This document shows positions 48,884-58,440 of a stretch of DNA of 64,000 nucleotides, in pieces (position 1 is the stretch's first letter; every line of letters begins with the position of its first letter). A program made the position numbers and the translations under genes. Source of the DNA: LMDS01 sp039930465 (GTDB lineage Bacteria > Pseudomonadota > Gammaproteobacteria > Burkholderiales > Burkholderiaceae_C); assembly GCA_039930465.1 (NCBI GenBank), contig JBDTTU010000004.1, positions 30,550-94,549 of the forward strand. The letters run 5' to 3'. The notes below the pieces were generated by a model that saw nothing but the letters and a program-made list of their open reading frames with translations, ran no database searches and was not told the DNA's origin.

Positions 48884-49867
48884 TCAGGCAGCCAGTGCCA
48901 CAGCGGCGGCGTCACGCAGGTCGCCGTTCCCACGCCGCGTTTGCGACGGGAGCTCGCCGAACAGTTCGTGATACTCGGCCGCAAAGTGACTCAGGTGAAA
49001 GAAACCCCAGCGGGCCGCAGCGTCACCGATCGACAGTTTCGATGAGGTCGTGGTCATCAGTTCACGTCTCGCGCCGTTCAAGCGGATGCTGCGGATGTAG
49101 TTCACCGGATTCGTTTCGGTGACGCTCTGAAAGCTGTTCTGAACCGTGCGGCGGCTGACTCTCAGGCGCTGGCACAGATCGACCACGCTGGGGGCACTGC
49201 CGGCATTCGCGACCGTAAGACGGTGACATTTTTCGACGATGAAACTCCGCGAAGAACTCCCGTGCCGCTGCTTTCTGTCGCAACCGGGATCGGCGATCAA
49301 GCGAAGCAGCTCTCCCAGCATGGCCTGCTCGAGTTGACGCTCGGCCTCGGGTGTGCCGACCAGATCAGGGCGTGCCAGGGCCGCATCGAACAGCGCCAGC
49401 AGGCGAACGCGGCTCTCGGCCAGCCGATGCATCGGAACCTGCACCACGGGCTGCCGCAACAAGGCGCCGATCTCGTTCGGCCACAGCGTGCACGACAGCG
49501 CGCGCTCGAACTCGCTGCTGTCGAAGGTGATGGCCAGCATGTCGGTGCCCATCGGCATGTGGAACATGAACTCCTCGCCGCCTTGCAGAACGAAGATGCA
49601 CTTGTCGTTCGCCTCGCGGCCCTGCATGCGCGCCGCGCCGGGCACAGAAAGCGGCACGGCGAAACACACCTTGCCCCGGGGCGCCTCGCCGTGCTGCACG
49701 ATGCGCTGGTTGATCTTCTCGCGAAACACATGGCAACGCGCCGTGGTGATCTGCGCCAGTGAACTCTGCAGCGTCCCGGCGGAGATCTGGCTGTACGTCT
49801 GCTTCCATTCGCGAACCGAAGAAGCGTGGAGATGAACATCCTCGAAGCAAGCAATTTTTGAGTTCAT
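48884..49867 (-). CDS. AraC-family transcriptional regulator, EutR-like
   Basis: A 327-residue regulator with an N-terminal sensing domain and a C-terminal double helix-turn-helix (about residues 225-315: VVDLCQRLRVSRRTVQNSFQ; LSIGDAAARWGFFHLSHFAAEYHELFG, split). The DNA-binding part resembles EutR and FeaR-like regulators of amine catabolism. The ATG at 49867 was chosen over an upstream start at 50038, which lacks homologous sequence. It is divergent from the aldehyde dehydrogenase at 50260 and is a candidate activator of the 20-bp-motif genes (inference). Confidence 0.85.
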   Translation of the reverse strand: MNSKIACFEDVHLHASSVREWKQTYSQISAGTLQSSLAQITTARCHVFREKINQRIVQHGEAPRGKVCFAVPLSVPGAARMQGREANDKCIFVLQGGEEFMFHMPMGTDMLAITFDSSEFERALSCTLWPNEIGALLRQPVVQVPMHRLAESRVRLLALFDAALARPDLVGTPEAERQLEQAMLGELLRLIADPGCDRKQRHGSSSRSFIVEKCHRLTVANAGSAPSVVDLCQRLRVSRRTVQNSFQSVTETNPVNYIRSIRLNGARRELMTTTSSKLSIGDAAARWGFFHLSHFAAEYHELFGELPSQTRRGNGDLRDAAAVALAA

Positions 49868-50259
49868 GGCACGAGATGCAGTGAGTGGTTGTGGATGCGT
49901 GCAGAAGCGTCTGCGCACGACCGGCACCGCTTGCAAGAAGTGTGCTACCAATCCCGCTTTACGGGATATACGCAAAAACCCGCCTGTGGGCCGATAAGCA
50001 CCGTAGGCACATGCAAGAAACGGGCACGCTTGCGCCACTGTGGGGCGCGGTGTTTGGGAGCCTGGACGCCACGACCCGCGATGGTGCGACCGTGGTGAGC
50101 TTGTCCATCGCCGACTTGCTCATTCGGGCTAACGAAGAGCCCCGCCGGTCGCCAACACTGCCGGGGGCGCCATCACCCAGCATTCGCGCGAACACACCCT
50201 TCGCCTGGATCCCGGGTCTACCGGCTCCCCCTCGCCAACCTTTTCACACACACCAAGCC
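49868..50259. other. Divergent AraC/aldehyde dehydrogenase intergenic region
   Basis: A 392-base region. The plus strand is open from 49885, but that 125-codon extension has no recognisable protein features, so I treat it as leader. It holds the 17-bp motif at 49951-49967. No clear sigma-70 promoter is seen for either gene. Confidence 0.55.
49951..49967. promoter_or_regulatory. Candidate operator, site 3 of the 17-bp motif
   Basis: ATCCCGCTTTACGGGAT is a perfect interrupted palindrome (6-bp arms, 5-base centre). It is the most symmetric of the three copies (others at 30403 and 33356). It lies 84 bases upstream of the AraC start and 293 bases before the aldehyde dehydrogenase start. Confidence 0.6.
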
Positions 50260-51711
50260 ATGAGCCAGCACCTGAAGCATTTCATCGAAGGCGCCAAAGC
50301 CGAAGCCTCCAGCGGCGCGCGCATGAGCCTCGTCAACCCGGTCACCGAAGACGAGTACGCCACTGCGGCGAGCGGCACCGCCGAAGACGTCGCGCGCGCG
50401 GTTGCCGCTGCACACGCCCAGATCAATGGCGGCGCCTGGAGCAAGCTCAATTGCGGGCATCGCAGCGCGTTGCTGAACAAGCTGGCCGACCTCGTCGAGC
50501 GCGACATCGACCTGCTGGCCGACATGGACGCCCAGGCCATTGGCCGCTCGCCGATGGAGCCGCGCATGATGGATGTGCCCAACGCGGTGGCGAACTTGCG
50601 CGCTGCGGCCGGCTGGGCCAATCAGCTCGAGGGCCGCACGATCCCGACAGGCGGCTACATGGGCATGAAGACGCTGTCGTACACGATCCGCGAGCCGATC
50701 GGCGTGGTCGGCGCCATCGTGCCCTGGAACTCACCGTTGATGATCACCACGTGGAAGGTCGCTGCGCTGCTCGCGGCGGGCTGCACCGTGGTGATCAAGC
50801 CTTCCGAAGAGACACCGCAATCGGCACTGCACCTGGCCGCACTCTGCCAGGAGGCCGGCTTCCCGGACGGCGTCGTCAACGTGGTCACGGGGTTCGGCGA
50901 AGTGGTTGGCCGCGCGCTGTGCGAGCACCCCGATGTCGCCAAGATCAGCTTCACCGGCAGCCCCGAGGCCGGACGCGCCATTCAGCGCATCGCCGCGCCG
51001 ATGTTCAAGCGCGTCACGCTTGAGCTGGGTGGCAAGAGCCCGCAGATCGTGTTCGACGACGCGGTGTTCGACGATGCCGTGCGTGGCTGCGCCATGGGCC
51101 TGTTCGTGAACCAGGGGCAAGTCTGCGCGGCAGGCTCGCGCATCCTGGTTCAGAGAGGCATCGCGAAGAAGTTCGCCGCCGCGCTGGCTCATGCGGCTTC
51201 GGCGGTGAAAGTCGGCGACCCGAGCCAACCCGGCGTGCAGATGGGCCCTTTGGCCAAGAAGGCGCAATACGAGCGCGTCAATCGTTACATCCAGCTCGGC
51301 ATCGATGAGGGCGCCGAGCTGCTCGCCGGCGGCGTCTCGCGTTCCGCCAAGGGTTGGTTCGTCAAGCCCACGATCTTCGGCGGCGCAACGAACCAGATGA
51401 CCATCGCCCGCGAAGAAATCTTCGGCCCCGTCGGTACGATCATCGAGTTCGATACCGACGAAGAAGCCGTCGCGCTGGCCAACGATTCGGACTACGGCCT
51501 CGCCGCCACCGTTTGGACGACCCATCTGGCACGCGCTCACCGCGTCGCAGGCGCGGTCAAAGTCGGCGCGGTCGGGGTGAACTGCTGGAGCCCGCTGGAC
51601 GCCAACCTGCCCTGGGGCGGACTGAAGACGAGCGGCATCGGGCGAGAAGGCGGCCTGCCCGGTGCATTGGCCTATAGCGAAGAAAAAGTCATCACGGTGC
51701 TGCTGCCCTGA
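50260..51711 (+). CDS. Aldehyde dehydrogenase (3 of 3), phenylacetaldehyde/betaine-aldehyde type
   Basis: A 483-residue dehydrogenase. Motifs are IVPWNSPLMITTWKVAALLAAGCT (split), the base region LELGGKSPQIVF, and the nucleophile NQGQVCAAGSRILV. The CAAGSR form is typical of the betaine-aldehyde, phenylacetaldehyde and 5-carboxymethyl-2-hydroxymuconate-semialdehyde dehydrogenase groups. The ATG at 50260 was chosen because homologous sequence starts there. It is divergent from the AraC regulator and followed by cytochrome b561. Confidence 0.9.
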   Translation: MSQHLKHFIEGAKAEASSGARMSLVNPVTEDEYATAASGTAEDVARAVAAAHAQINGGAWSKLNCGHRSALLNKLADLVERDIDLLADMDAQAIGRSPMEPRMMDVPNAVANLRAAAGWANQLEGRTIPTGGYMGMKTLSYTIREPIGVVGAIVPWNSPLMITTWKVAALLAAGCTVVIKPSEETPQSALHLAALCQEAGFPDGVVNVVTGFGEVVGRALCEHPDVAKISFTGSPEAGRAIQRIAAPMFKRVTLELGGKSPQIVFDDAVFDDAVRGCAMGLFVNQGQVCAAGSRILVQRGIAKKFAAALAHAASAVKVGDPSQPGVQMGPLAKKAQYERVNRYIQLGIDEGAELLAGGVSRSAKGWFVKPTIFGGATNQMTIAREEIFGPVGTIIEFDTDEEAVALANDSDYGLAATVWTTHLARAHRVAGAVKVGAVGVNCWSPLDANLPWGGLKTSGIGREGGLPGALAYSEEKVITVLLP

Positions 51712-51763
51712 GAGGCTGAGACGATTCATCATCGCTCACGTACCGGCCAAACAGGAGATTGCC

Positions 51764-52411
51764 ATGAAGTGGCGCAACACCGTCGACGCGTATGGCGGCG
51801 TCTCGATGCTCTTTCACTGGGCCACCGCGGCAGCCTTCATCGCTGCCTACGTGATCGTCTACTACGTGATCTGGTTTGTTGACCCCGAGACCAGCATCAA
51901 GCCACCGCTGTTCGGCACGGTGCCGAACGCAGAGCGCATTGTTCCCATCCTGAACTTTCATTGGGTTCTGGGGCTGACGATCGGCTTCCTCGTCATCCCC
52001 CGTTTCCTGTGGAAGGTCTTCGGCACGCGGCTGCAGCCGGTGCCCGGCTCACGAACCGAGCATTTGGCGGCAGAGGCCGCGCACTGGGCGCTTTACGCCC
52101 TGCTGTTTCTGATGCCGTTGACCGGCTACCTGACCACCTACGACCCGACCCACTTCGGCCTGTTCACGGTTCCGGCGGCACGCGACACCGCCTTCGTCGA
52201 ATCGATCCGCTCGACCTTCGGACTCAGCATCAAAGAGCTGGAAGATGCCATGTGGACCGTGCACAGCCTCCTGGGCAAATGGGTGGCGTGGCTCCTGGTG
52301 CTCGTTCATGTGGGCGCAGCCTTGATGCACCACTTCGTCCGCAGAGACGCCGTCTTGCGTCGAATGCTGCCGGGGCGGAAAGGTGAGTCCGCTGCGGGCA
52401 ATCCGGCCTGA
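51764..52411 (+). CDS. Cytochrome b561 family protein
   Basis: A 215-residue inner-membrane protein with four helices. Candidate haem-ligand histidines are in MLFHWATAA, NFHWVLGL, WTVHSLLGKW and LVHVGAALMHH. It belongs to the bacterial di-haem b561 group, which moves electrons between quinol and periplasmic acceptors. AGGAG lies 6-10 bases before the ATG at 51764. It may serve as an electron outlet for a periplasmic dehydrogenase not in this window. Confidence 0.88.
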   Translation: MKWRNTVDAYGGVSMLFHWATAAAFIAAYVIVYYVIWFVDPETSIKPPLFGTVPNAERIVPILNFHWVLGLTIGFLVIPRFLWKVFGTRLQPVPGSRTEHLAAEAAHWALYALLFLMPLTGYLTTYDPTHFGLFTVPAARDTAFVESIRSTFGLSIKELEDAMWTVHSLLGKWVAWLLVLVHVGAALMHHFVRRDAVLRRMLPGRKGESAAGNPA

Positions 52412-52437
52412 CCCGTTCGGACTCTCAAGCGCCCTGA

Positions 52438-52456
52438 GCCGGCGCTGAACGCCGGC
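52438..52456 (+). terminator. Possible hairpin terminator after cytochrome b561
   Basis: A perfect 7-bp stem (GCCGGCG / CGCCGGC) with a 5-base loop, 27 bases after the stop codon. No T-run follows, so it is tentative. Confidence 0.4.
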
Positions 52457-52648
52457 GCATTCGGAGAACCCGAATTCGCGTTCCATCATGAGCTGCGCGG
52501 TTGTTCGCTTGCCGTCGACATGACCGCCAGGCAGCTCCGTGACGGCTCTTCAAAGCGAACACGCCGCCCGGGTATCGCCAGATCGCTCGGCAAGTCGAAT
52601 GACATGCCGCGCTCTGGCGGCTTGAGCAGCTTCGCTACCCGATCGACC

Positions 52649-52668
52649 GGTTGCCGATTCCGGTTACC
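52649..52668. promoter_or_regulatory. Shared 20-bp motif, site 3 (before the DUF1329 gene)
   Basis: GGTTGCCGATTCCGGTTACC, the most symmetric copy (GGT..CCG....CGG..ACC). It is 109 bases before the DUF1329 start and overlaps the -35 side of the possible promoter. Confidence 0.55.
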
Positions 52669-52776
52669 GAATCTCGTTATCGGTCACTACATTCTTCGTC
52701 AATCGTTGAACTGCCCCTTTACCTCTACCCGTCGACGGCACAGCAACCCAGGCTGGCTCGCACTACCGGAGAACAC

Positions 52777-54180
52777 ATGTCCAAGACCATTCCACGCAGC
52801 CATGCCGTCGCCCGTGCAACTTTGGCGGCGGCGATCGCCGCCTGCTTGCTCGGCGCCGAACACCAGGCGATCGCCGCCGACGTGGCGCAGTTGGAGAAGC
52901 TGACGCCGTCGGGTGCCGAAAAAGAAGGCAACAAGGAGGGCACGATCCCGGCTTGGCAAGGCGCCGAGCCTCCCTTGCCGGGATGGGAATGGGGCAAGCT
53001 TCGTCAAAGTTACTGGAAGCACAAGGATGAGAAGCCGATCCTGACGATCGACGCCTCCAACGCCGACAAGCACGCGGACAAGCTATCGGCCGGTCAGCTG
53101 GCGATGCTCAAGCAGCGCAAAGACTATCGGATGGAGGTGTTCCCGTCGCATCGGAGCTGCGGCGTGCCGGACTTCGTGGCCAGCAATACCAAGAAGAATC
53201 TCAACACGGCGAAGATCGCAGCGGATGGTTGGAGCCTGAAAGACGCCACCGTTCCAGGCTTCCCGTTCCCCATCCCTTCCACGGGGCTTGAGGCCATGTG
53301 GAACTCCAAGATGCGCTATCGCGGCGTGGGCATCGACTACAAGGGAACCATCACGGCGGTGTCACCGCGACGCGGCAGCGACGAATGGATACGCGCCGAT
53401 TCCGCACAGACCTTGTTCTTCCCTTGGGGCGCCAAGGGTTCCAACCCGTTGTCGTCGTTCCCGCAGGTCGAGTTCTACGTGTACTTCGCCTACACCGCGC
53501 CGACTGCGCTGGCGGGTCAGGCCCTGGCCATCACCCAGTACCTCAATCAAGCGGAAAACGAAACCTTCTACTATTTCCCTGGGCAACGGCGTGTGCGCCG
53601 CATGCCCACCTACTCCCACGACTCGCCGCAGATCGGCATGGAGAACCAGTACACGCTGGACGAGCCCAACGTCTTCAACGGTGCACTCGATCGATTCGAC
53701 TGGAAGCTGGTCGGCAAGAAAGAGATCTACACCCCGTACAACGCCTTCGGCGCCTATGACTTCAGCGCGAAGTTCGAGGACGTCGCCAAGCGCGACTTCA
53801 TCGCCCAGAACCATCGTCGCTACGAGCTGCACCGCCTGTGGGTGATTGAAGCCACGGTCAAGGCGGGCATGCGGCACTCGGCTCCCAAACGCACGATCTA
53901 CCTCGACGAAGACAGCTGGGCACCCGTGCTCATGGACGACTTCGACGGACAGAACAAGCTGGCCAAGATGCGCGAAGGCTTCCTGATTCCTGCCTACGAG
54001 ACGGGCACCTGCGACGTGATGGCCATGGTCCAGAACAACCTGGCCGAGGACCGATACGTCTTCGACACCCACACCGTCGGCGTCGGAAAGGACATCCGTT
54101 GGGTGACCGAGCCCAATGGCCCCCGCTTCAAATCCGGCTTCTACACGTCCGACAACCTGCGCGCCATCAGCGAGCGCTGA
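52777..54180 (+). CDS. DUF1329-family outer-membrane-associated protein
   Basis: A 467-residue secreted protein with a signal peptide (ends near AIAADVAQL). DUF1329 proteins resemble LolA/LolB-fold outer-membrane lipoprotein-sorting relatives and occur next to DUF1302 and RND genes. Typical features include LTPSGAEKEGNKEGTIPAW near the N-terminus and RFDWKLVGKKEIYTPYNAF. GGAG lies before the ATG at 52777. The role, probably in envelope handling of hydrophobic substrate, is inferred from gene linkage. Confidence 0.88.
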   Translation: MSKTIPRSHAVARATLAAAIAACLLGAEHQAIAADVAQLEKLTPSGAEKEGNKEGTIPAWQGAEPPLPGWEWGKLRQSYWKHKDEKPILTIDASNADKHADKLSAGQLAMLKQRKDYRMEVFPSHRSCGVPDFVASNTKKNLNTAKIAADGWSLKDATVPGFPFPIPSTGLEAMWNSKMRYRGVGIDYKGTITAVSPRRGSDEWIRADSAQTLFFPWGAKGSNPLSSFPQVEFYVYFAYTAPTALAGQALAITQYLNQAENETFYYFPGQRRVRRMPTYSHDSPQIGMENQYTLDEPNVFNGALDRFDWKLVGKKEIYTPYNAFGAYDFSAKFEDVAKRDFIAQNHRRYELHRLWVIEATVKAGMRHSAPKRTIYLDEDSWAPVLMDDFDGQNKLAKMREGFLIPAYETGTCDVMAMVQNNLAEDRYVFDTHTVGVGKDIRWVTEPNGPRFKSGFYTSDNLRAISER

Positions 54181-54215
54181 TTCGACAACACCAACCCTAG
54201 GCAAGGACTCCTGCG

Positions 54216-55865
54216 ATGATCAGAACCGGTTCGTTTCAATTGCACGCGGTGGCAGCGGCAGTGTGCGCAGTTGCCGCGTCGAGCGCACATGCCATCACCT
54301 TCGAATTCGAAGGTGGCAGCGGCAACTTCGACTCCACGGTTTCGGTGGGCACGGGCATCCGTGCGAAGGCGCCGTCATGCGGTCTGATCACACAAGGCGC
54401 GACCGGTGCGGGCGCGCCGGCGGGCTGCCTGGCTCCGACGTCGGTGCTCGGTGACCAGGGCGATCTCAACTACGCCAAGGGTGATCGCTTCACGACCTAT
54501 CTCAAGGGCAGCCACGAACTGCTGCTCAAGCTGCCGAGCGACGTGACCTTCCTCGGGCGTGTCAACTGGGTGAAGGACTTCTCTTCGACCCAGACGACCG
54601 GCTACACCAGCGCCACGACGCCGCCGACCATCACTGACGGCTTGGCCGACGACGCGCGTTCCGACCTGAGGTTCAAGGCCCGCCTGCTCGATCTGTGGGT
54701 CAGCAAGAGCTTCGCGGTCGGTGACCAGCAGGCACGCGTGCGTGTCGGCAATCAGGTGGTCAGCTGGGGCGAGAGTCTGTTCTTGCCGGGCGGCATCAAC
54801 AGCACCAACGCCATCGATGTGATGCGCTTGTCGCAACCCGGCACGCAGCTCAAGGAGGTGGTCCTGCCGGCGCCGATGGTGAGCGTGGCGTCGGGCCTGG
54901 GGCACGGTCTCAACGTCGAAGCCTATGTCCAGACCCAGTGGAACGCCAACTACCTGCCGCCGACGGGCAGCTACTGGTCGGTCGCGAACGGCCTGGGCAA
55001 AGGTCACGACAGCTACGGCCTGACCGAGGCCAAGGCGAAGAATCGAGACCAGTGGGGCGCCGCACTGCGCTACCAGCCCGACGGCACGCAGTTGAACCTC
55101 GGCTTCTACGCGATGAGCTACAACGACAAGGCGCCGCAGTTCAGCACCAACATCAAAGGCACGGGTGCAGTCGGCTGGACCTACGCCGAGAACCGGCACC
55201 TGCTCGGCATCAGCGCGAACTTCCCGGTCGGCGACTGGGCCATCGGAACGGAACTCTCGTACCGCCCGAAAGACGCTGTAGCAATCAACTCCGCGGTCAG
55301 CGGCTGTTCGTCGCAGGGTGGCAATTGCTGGGTGGACGAGAAGCGCCTGCAATGGCACCTGACCGGGCTGTTGAGTCTCACACCGAACACGGGCGGCGGC
55401 ATCTTGAAGCTGCTGGGCGCAGACACCGCGACGCTGCTCGCGGAGGCCGTGGTCATTCGCTACCCGGGGCTGAAGCGGAGCTATGGCGGCGATCCGATCA
55501 GCGCCGGCGCCTGGGGTTGGGGCCAGGAGTTCGATCCGGCGGCCACGCCTGAAGCCGTCGGGTCCAAGACTTCGTGGGGCTACAACCTCGACTTCAGCTG
55601 GGTCTACGACGGCACCCTGATCCCGGGTTGGCAAGTGGTCCCGGAGATCTACTACTTCCAGGCGGTGAAGGGCCGCACTCCAAATGCAGTGGCTCTGTTC
55701 ATGGAAGGCGCGAAGTCGGCCAACCTCACGGTGAGCTTCCTGCAGAACCCGACCAAGTGGCAATTCGCCGTCAACTACGCGGCGTTCTGGGGCGGCGCGC
55801 GCGTGTTCGACCAACCCTACCGCGATCGCAACTTCTTCGGCCTCACGTTGGCAAGAAACTTCTGA
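54216..55865 (+). CDS. DUF1302-family outer-membrane channel-like protein
   Basis: A 549-residue protein with a signal peptide (ends near AHAITFEFEGG). A long series of amphipathic strands ends in an aromatic residue (GLTLARNF), as expected for a beta-barrel. DUF1302 members such as those in hydrocarbon and steroid degraders are thought to form uptake channels for hydrophobic compounds. It follows the DUF1329 gene by 35 bases with AAGGA before its ATG. Confidence 0.88.
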   Translation: MIRTGSFQLHAVAAAVCAVAASSAHAITFEFEGGSGNFDSTVSVGTGIRAKAPSCGLITQGATGAGAPAGCLAPTSVLGDQGDLNYAKGDRFTTYLKGSHELLLKLPSDVTFLGRVNWVKDFSSTQTTGYTSATTPPTITDGLADDARSDLRFKARLLDLWVSKSFAVGDQQARVRVGNQVVSWGESLFLPGGINSTNAIDVMRLSQPGTQLKEVVLPAPMVSVASGLGHGLNVEAYVQTQWNANYLPPTGSYWSVANGLGKGHDSYGLTEAKAKNRDQWGAALRYQPDGTQLNLGFYAMSYNDKAPQFSTNIKGTGAVGWTYAENRHLLGISANFPVGDWAIGTELSYRPKDAVAINSAVSGCSSQGGNCWVDEKRLQWHLTGLLSLTPNTGGGILKLLGADTATLLAEAVVIRYPGLKRSYGGDPISAGAWGWGQEFDPAATPEAVGSKTSWGYNLDFSWVYDGTLIPGWQVVPEIYYFQAVKGRTPNAVALFMEGAKSANLTVSFLQNPTKWQFAVNYAAFWGGARVFDQPYRDRNFFGLTLARNF

Positions 55866-55894
55866 CGCGGCGATACGTCAACGTCACGCCAGGC

Positions 55895-55944
55895 GGCCGG
55901 CCCTCACCATGCTTGCGCATTCGTCGCGCGGTGAGCGGCCGGCC
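55895..55944 (+). other. Large intercistronic hairpin
   Basis: 8-bp GGCCGGCC arms, extended inward by TCACC/GGTGA with small bulges, enclose a 21-base loop between the DUF1302 and RND genes. It lacks a T-run. It could attenuate or stabilise the upstream message to set the ratio of outer-membrane to pump protein. Confidence 0.5.
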
Positions 55945-55990
55945 TCGCCCATGATGGCCAGAGATGTGAACAGTTCGGAAGGGCCCTCTT

Positions 55991-58429
55991 TTGTCAGAAG
56001 CATCATCGTCTACAGCTGCATCGGGCCTCGTCCGTGCGGTGCAACGCATCGAAGTCGTGGCCTTCAGGCACCGGCGCGCGATTCTCGTCACCCTGGCCTT
56101 GTTCACGGCCGTGATGGCCTGGTTCGCCTTGCAGCTCAGGATGGACGCCGGTTTCGAGAAGCAGATGCCGATCGGGCACGAGTACATCAAGACCTTCCAG
56201 ACCTACCGCGACGACGTGCTGGGCGCGAACCGCCTGACCATCGTCGTCAGGGCCCGCAAAGGCGACATCTGGACGCCTGCCGCGCTCAAGCGCTTGTACG
56301 AGGTCACACAGGCTGTGACCTTCCTGCCCAGCGTCGAACGGCTGGGTGTTCAATCGCTTTGGACGCCCAACAGCTTTGTCAACGAGATCACTGAAGAAGG
56401 CTTTCGTGCCGACCCGCTGATCGACGGCACCATCACGCCCGAGCAACTGACAGCCCAGACCATCGCCAACATACGCCGCGCCACCGCGCTGGGCGGCTTC
56501 GTCGGCACGCTGGTGTCGCGCGACGAGACCAGCGCGATGATCACGGCCGAGCTGATCGAGTTCGACAAGGACGGCAAGAAGCTCGACTACATCGCCTACA
56601 ACCATCTGCTCGAAGACACGATCCGTGCGAAGTTCGAAGACGCCGACTACGAGATCCAGATCATCGGCTTCGCCAAGCAGATCGGTGACATCGCCGACGG
56701 CGCACAGTCGGTGTTGCAGTTCTGCGTCATCGCGTTGCTGCTCACGGCTGCGGCGGTGTACTGGTACTGCCACTCGGTACGCTTTACGCTACTGCCGATC
56801 GCTTGCTCATTGACTTCGCTGGTGTGGCAGTTCGGCACTTTGCGCCTGCTCGGCTTCGGGCTCGACCCGTTGGGCGTGCTGGTGCCGTTCCTCGTGTTCG
56901 CCATCGGTGTTTCGCACGGCGTGCAGCAGATCAATTCGATCGTGCGACAGATCTCGCACGGTCAATCCACGTACGACGCCTGCCGCGAAAGCTTCACAGG
57001 TCTGCTGATCCCCGGCACGCTCGCCCTGGTGACGGCTTTCGTCTCCTTCGTCACCTTGTTGCTGATTCCGATCCCGATGGTCCGCGAGCTGGCGATCACC
57101 GCGTCGCTGGGCGTGGCCTACAAGATCCTGACCAACCTGGTGATGCTGCCGGTCGCAGCCTCGTACTTCACCGTCGACCAGGCCTATGCCGACAAGGCGA
57201 TGGCCAAAGGAAAACAACGTGCAAGGTGGCTGGCGGTGCTGGCGCGCTGTGCCGAGCCGCGCAATGCTGCGCTCGTGCTGATCGTCGTGGGCATCGTGTT
57301 CGCCGCTGCGGTCTGGCAAAGCCGCGACCGGGTCGTCGGTACGCTGCAACCCGGCGCCCCGGAACTGCGCGAAGACTCGCGCTTCAATCGCGACGCAGTG
57401 TCAATTTCGACCCACTATGACACCGGGCTCGACTGGCTCACCGTCATCTTCGAGTCACCCGCCGGAGCGCCGGGAGCCGGACAGGCCGCGACCGCAAGTT
57501 CACCGAAAGATTCGTGCGACAACGTCAACGTCGGTCTGTACCAGGACCGTTTCACATGGGCCCTGCAACCCGTTGAAGGTGTGCTGTCGATCGTGTCCTA
57601 CTCCGGCCAGCTGCGCCTGTACAACGAGGGCTACAACGAGGGCAATCCGAAGATGAGCGTGGTGCCGATCGACCCGGGCAACTACGCTGCGCTGTCGACC
57701 GAGATTTCTCGCATTCGCGGCATGATGCGCAAGGACTGCAGCATGACGGCGGTGCACTTGTTCCTCACCGATCACAAGGCCGTGACGATCCAGCGCGTGA
57801 TCGACGCGGTGAAGGACTTCAAAACGAAGAACGTCGTGCCCGGCATCACGATTCGGCTGGCATCGGGCAATGCCGGCGTGCTTGCCGCGATCGACGACGA
57901 GGTTGAGCGCAGCGAGTTGCCGATGATGCTGTACGTCTATGCCGCCATCGTGATCCTCGTGTTCCTGGTCTATCGCGACCTGCGTGCGGTCGTTGCGTGC
58001 TGCTTGCCGCTGACGGTGGGCACGTTCATAGGCTACTGGTTCATGAAGGAGCTGCAGATCGGCTTGACCGTCGCAACGCTCCCCGTGATGGTGCTGGCCG
58101 TCGGCATCGGCGTCGACTACGCGTTCTACATCTACAACCGGCTGCAACTGCACCTCGCGGCGGGGCAACCCATCGTCAAGGCCATCGAGCACGCGATCCT
58201 CGAGGTGGGCACGGCGACCATCTTCACCGCGATCACGCTCGCCATCGGCGTCGCGACGTGGTCGTTCTCGCAGTTGAAGTTCCAGGCCGACATGGGCAAG
58301 CTGCTGGCCTTCATGTTCATGGTCAACATGGTGATGGCGATGACGGCACTGCCGGCCCTGGCAACTTGGCTTGAGAGGCTCTTTCCCCGGCGCAAGCCCG
58401 TGCTGACCTCCGGTCTGCTTCAACACTGA
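55991..58429 (+). CDS. RND/MMPL-family transporter
   Basis: An 812-residue inner-membrane protein with two similar halves, each with one helix, a large periplasmic domain and five helices. The first helix is ILVTLALFTAVMAWFAL; later helices include GIGVDYAFYIYNRLQL, which holds charged residues of the proton relay. It belongs to the hydrophobe/MMPL branch rather than the tripartite drug pumps. The start is a TTG at 55991. With DUF1329, DUF1302 and the Ycf48-like gene it forms a known gene set. Confidence 0.88.
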   Translation: MSEASSSTAASGLVRAVQRIEVVAFRHRRAILVTLALFTAVMAWFALQLRMDAGFEKQMPIGHEYIKTFQTYRDDVLGANRLTIVVRARKGDIWTPAALKRLYEVTQAVTFLPSVERLGVQSLWTPNSFVNEITEEGFRADPLIDGTITPEQLTAQTIANIRRATALGGFVGTLVSRDETSAMITAELIEFDKDGKKLDYIAYNHLLEDTIRAKFEDADYEIQIIGFAKQIGDIADGAQSVLQFCVIALLLTAAAVYWYCHSVRFTLLPIACSLTSLVWQFGTLRLLGFGLDPLGVLVPFLVFAIGVSHGVQQINSIVRQISHGQSTYDACRESFTGLLIPGTLALVTAFVSFVTLLLIPIPMVRELAITASLGVAYKILTNLVMLPVAASYFTVDQAYADKAMAKGKQRARWLAVLARCAEPRNAALVLIVVGIVFAAAVWQSRDRVVGTLQPGAPELREDSRFNRDAVSISTHYDTGLDWLTVIFESPAGAPGAGQAATASSPKDSCDNVNVGLYQDRFTWALQPVEGVLSIVSYSGQLRLYNEGYNEGNPKMSVVPIDPGNYAALSTEISRIRGMMRKDCSMTAVHLFLTDHKAVTIQRVIDAVKDFKTKNVVPGITIRLASGNAGVLAAIDDEVERSELPMMLYVYAAIVILVFLVYRDLRAVVACCLPLTVGTFIGYWFMKELQIGLTVATLPVMVLAVGIGVDYAFYIYNRLQLHLAAGQPIVKAIEHAILEVGTATIFTAITLAIGVATWSFSQLKFQADMGKLLAFMFMVNMVMAMTALPALATWLERLFPRRKPVLTSGLLQH

Positions 58430-58440
58430 CGGCGCAGGCG

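Larger units (their letters stand above)
52412..52776. other. Gap before the DUF1329 gene
   Basis: 365 bases with no supported gene. It contains a hairpin at 52438-52456, the 20-bp motif at 52649-52668, and a possible promoter (TTACCG, 18 bases, TACATT) just after the motif. Confidence 0.5.

Noticed and set aside
49867..50038. Longer AraC protein starting at 50038
   Set aside because: The extra 57 residues are rich in Arg and Pro without family similarity and would overlap the 17-bp site; the ATG at 49867 fits better.
49885..50259. A 125-codon open extension in frame upstream of the aldehyde dehydrogenase
   Set aside because: It has no recognisable fold or composition of a real N-terminus, the family starts at about 50260, and it contains the palindromic site. 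It is better read as an untranslated region.
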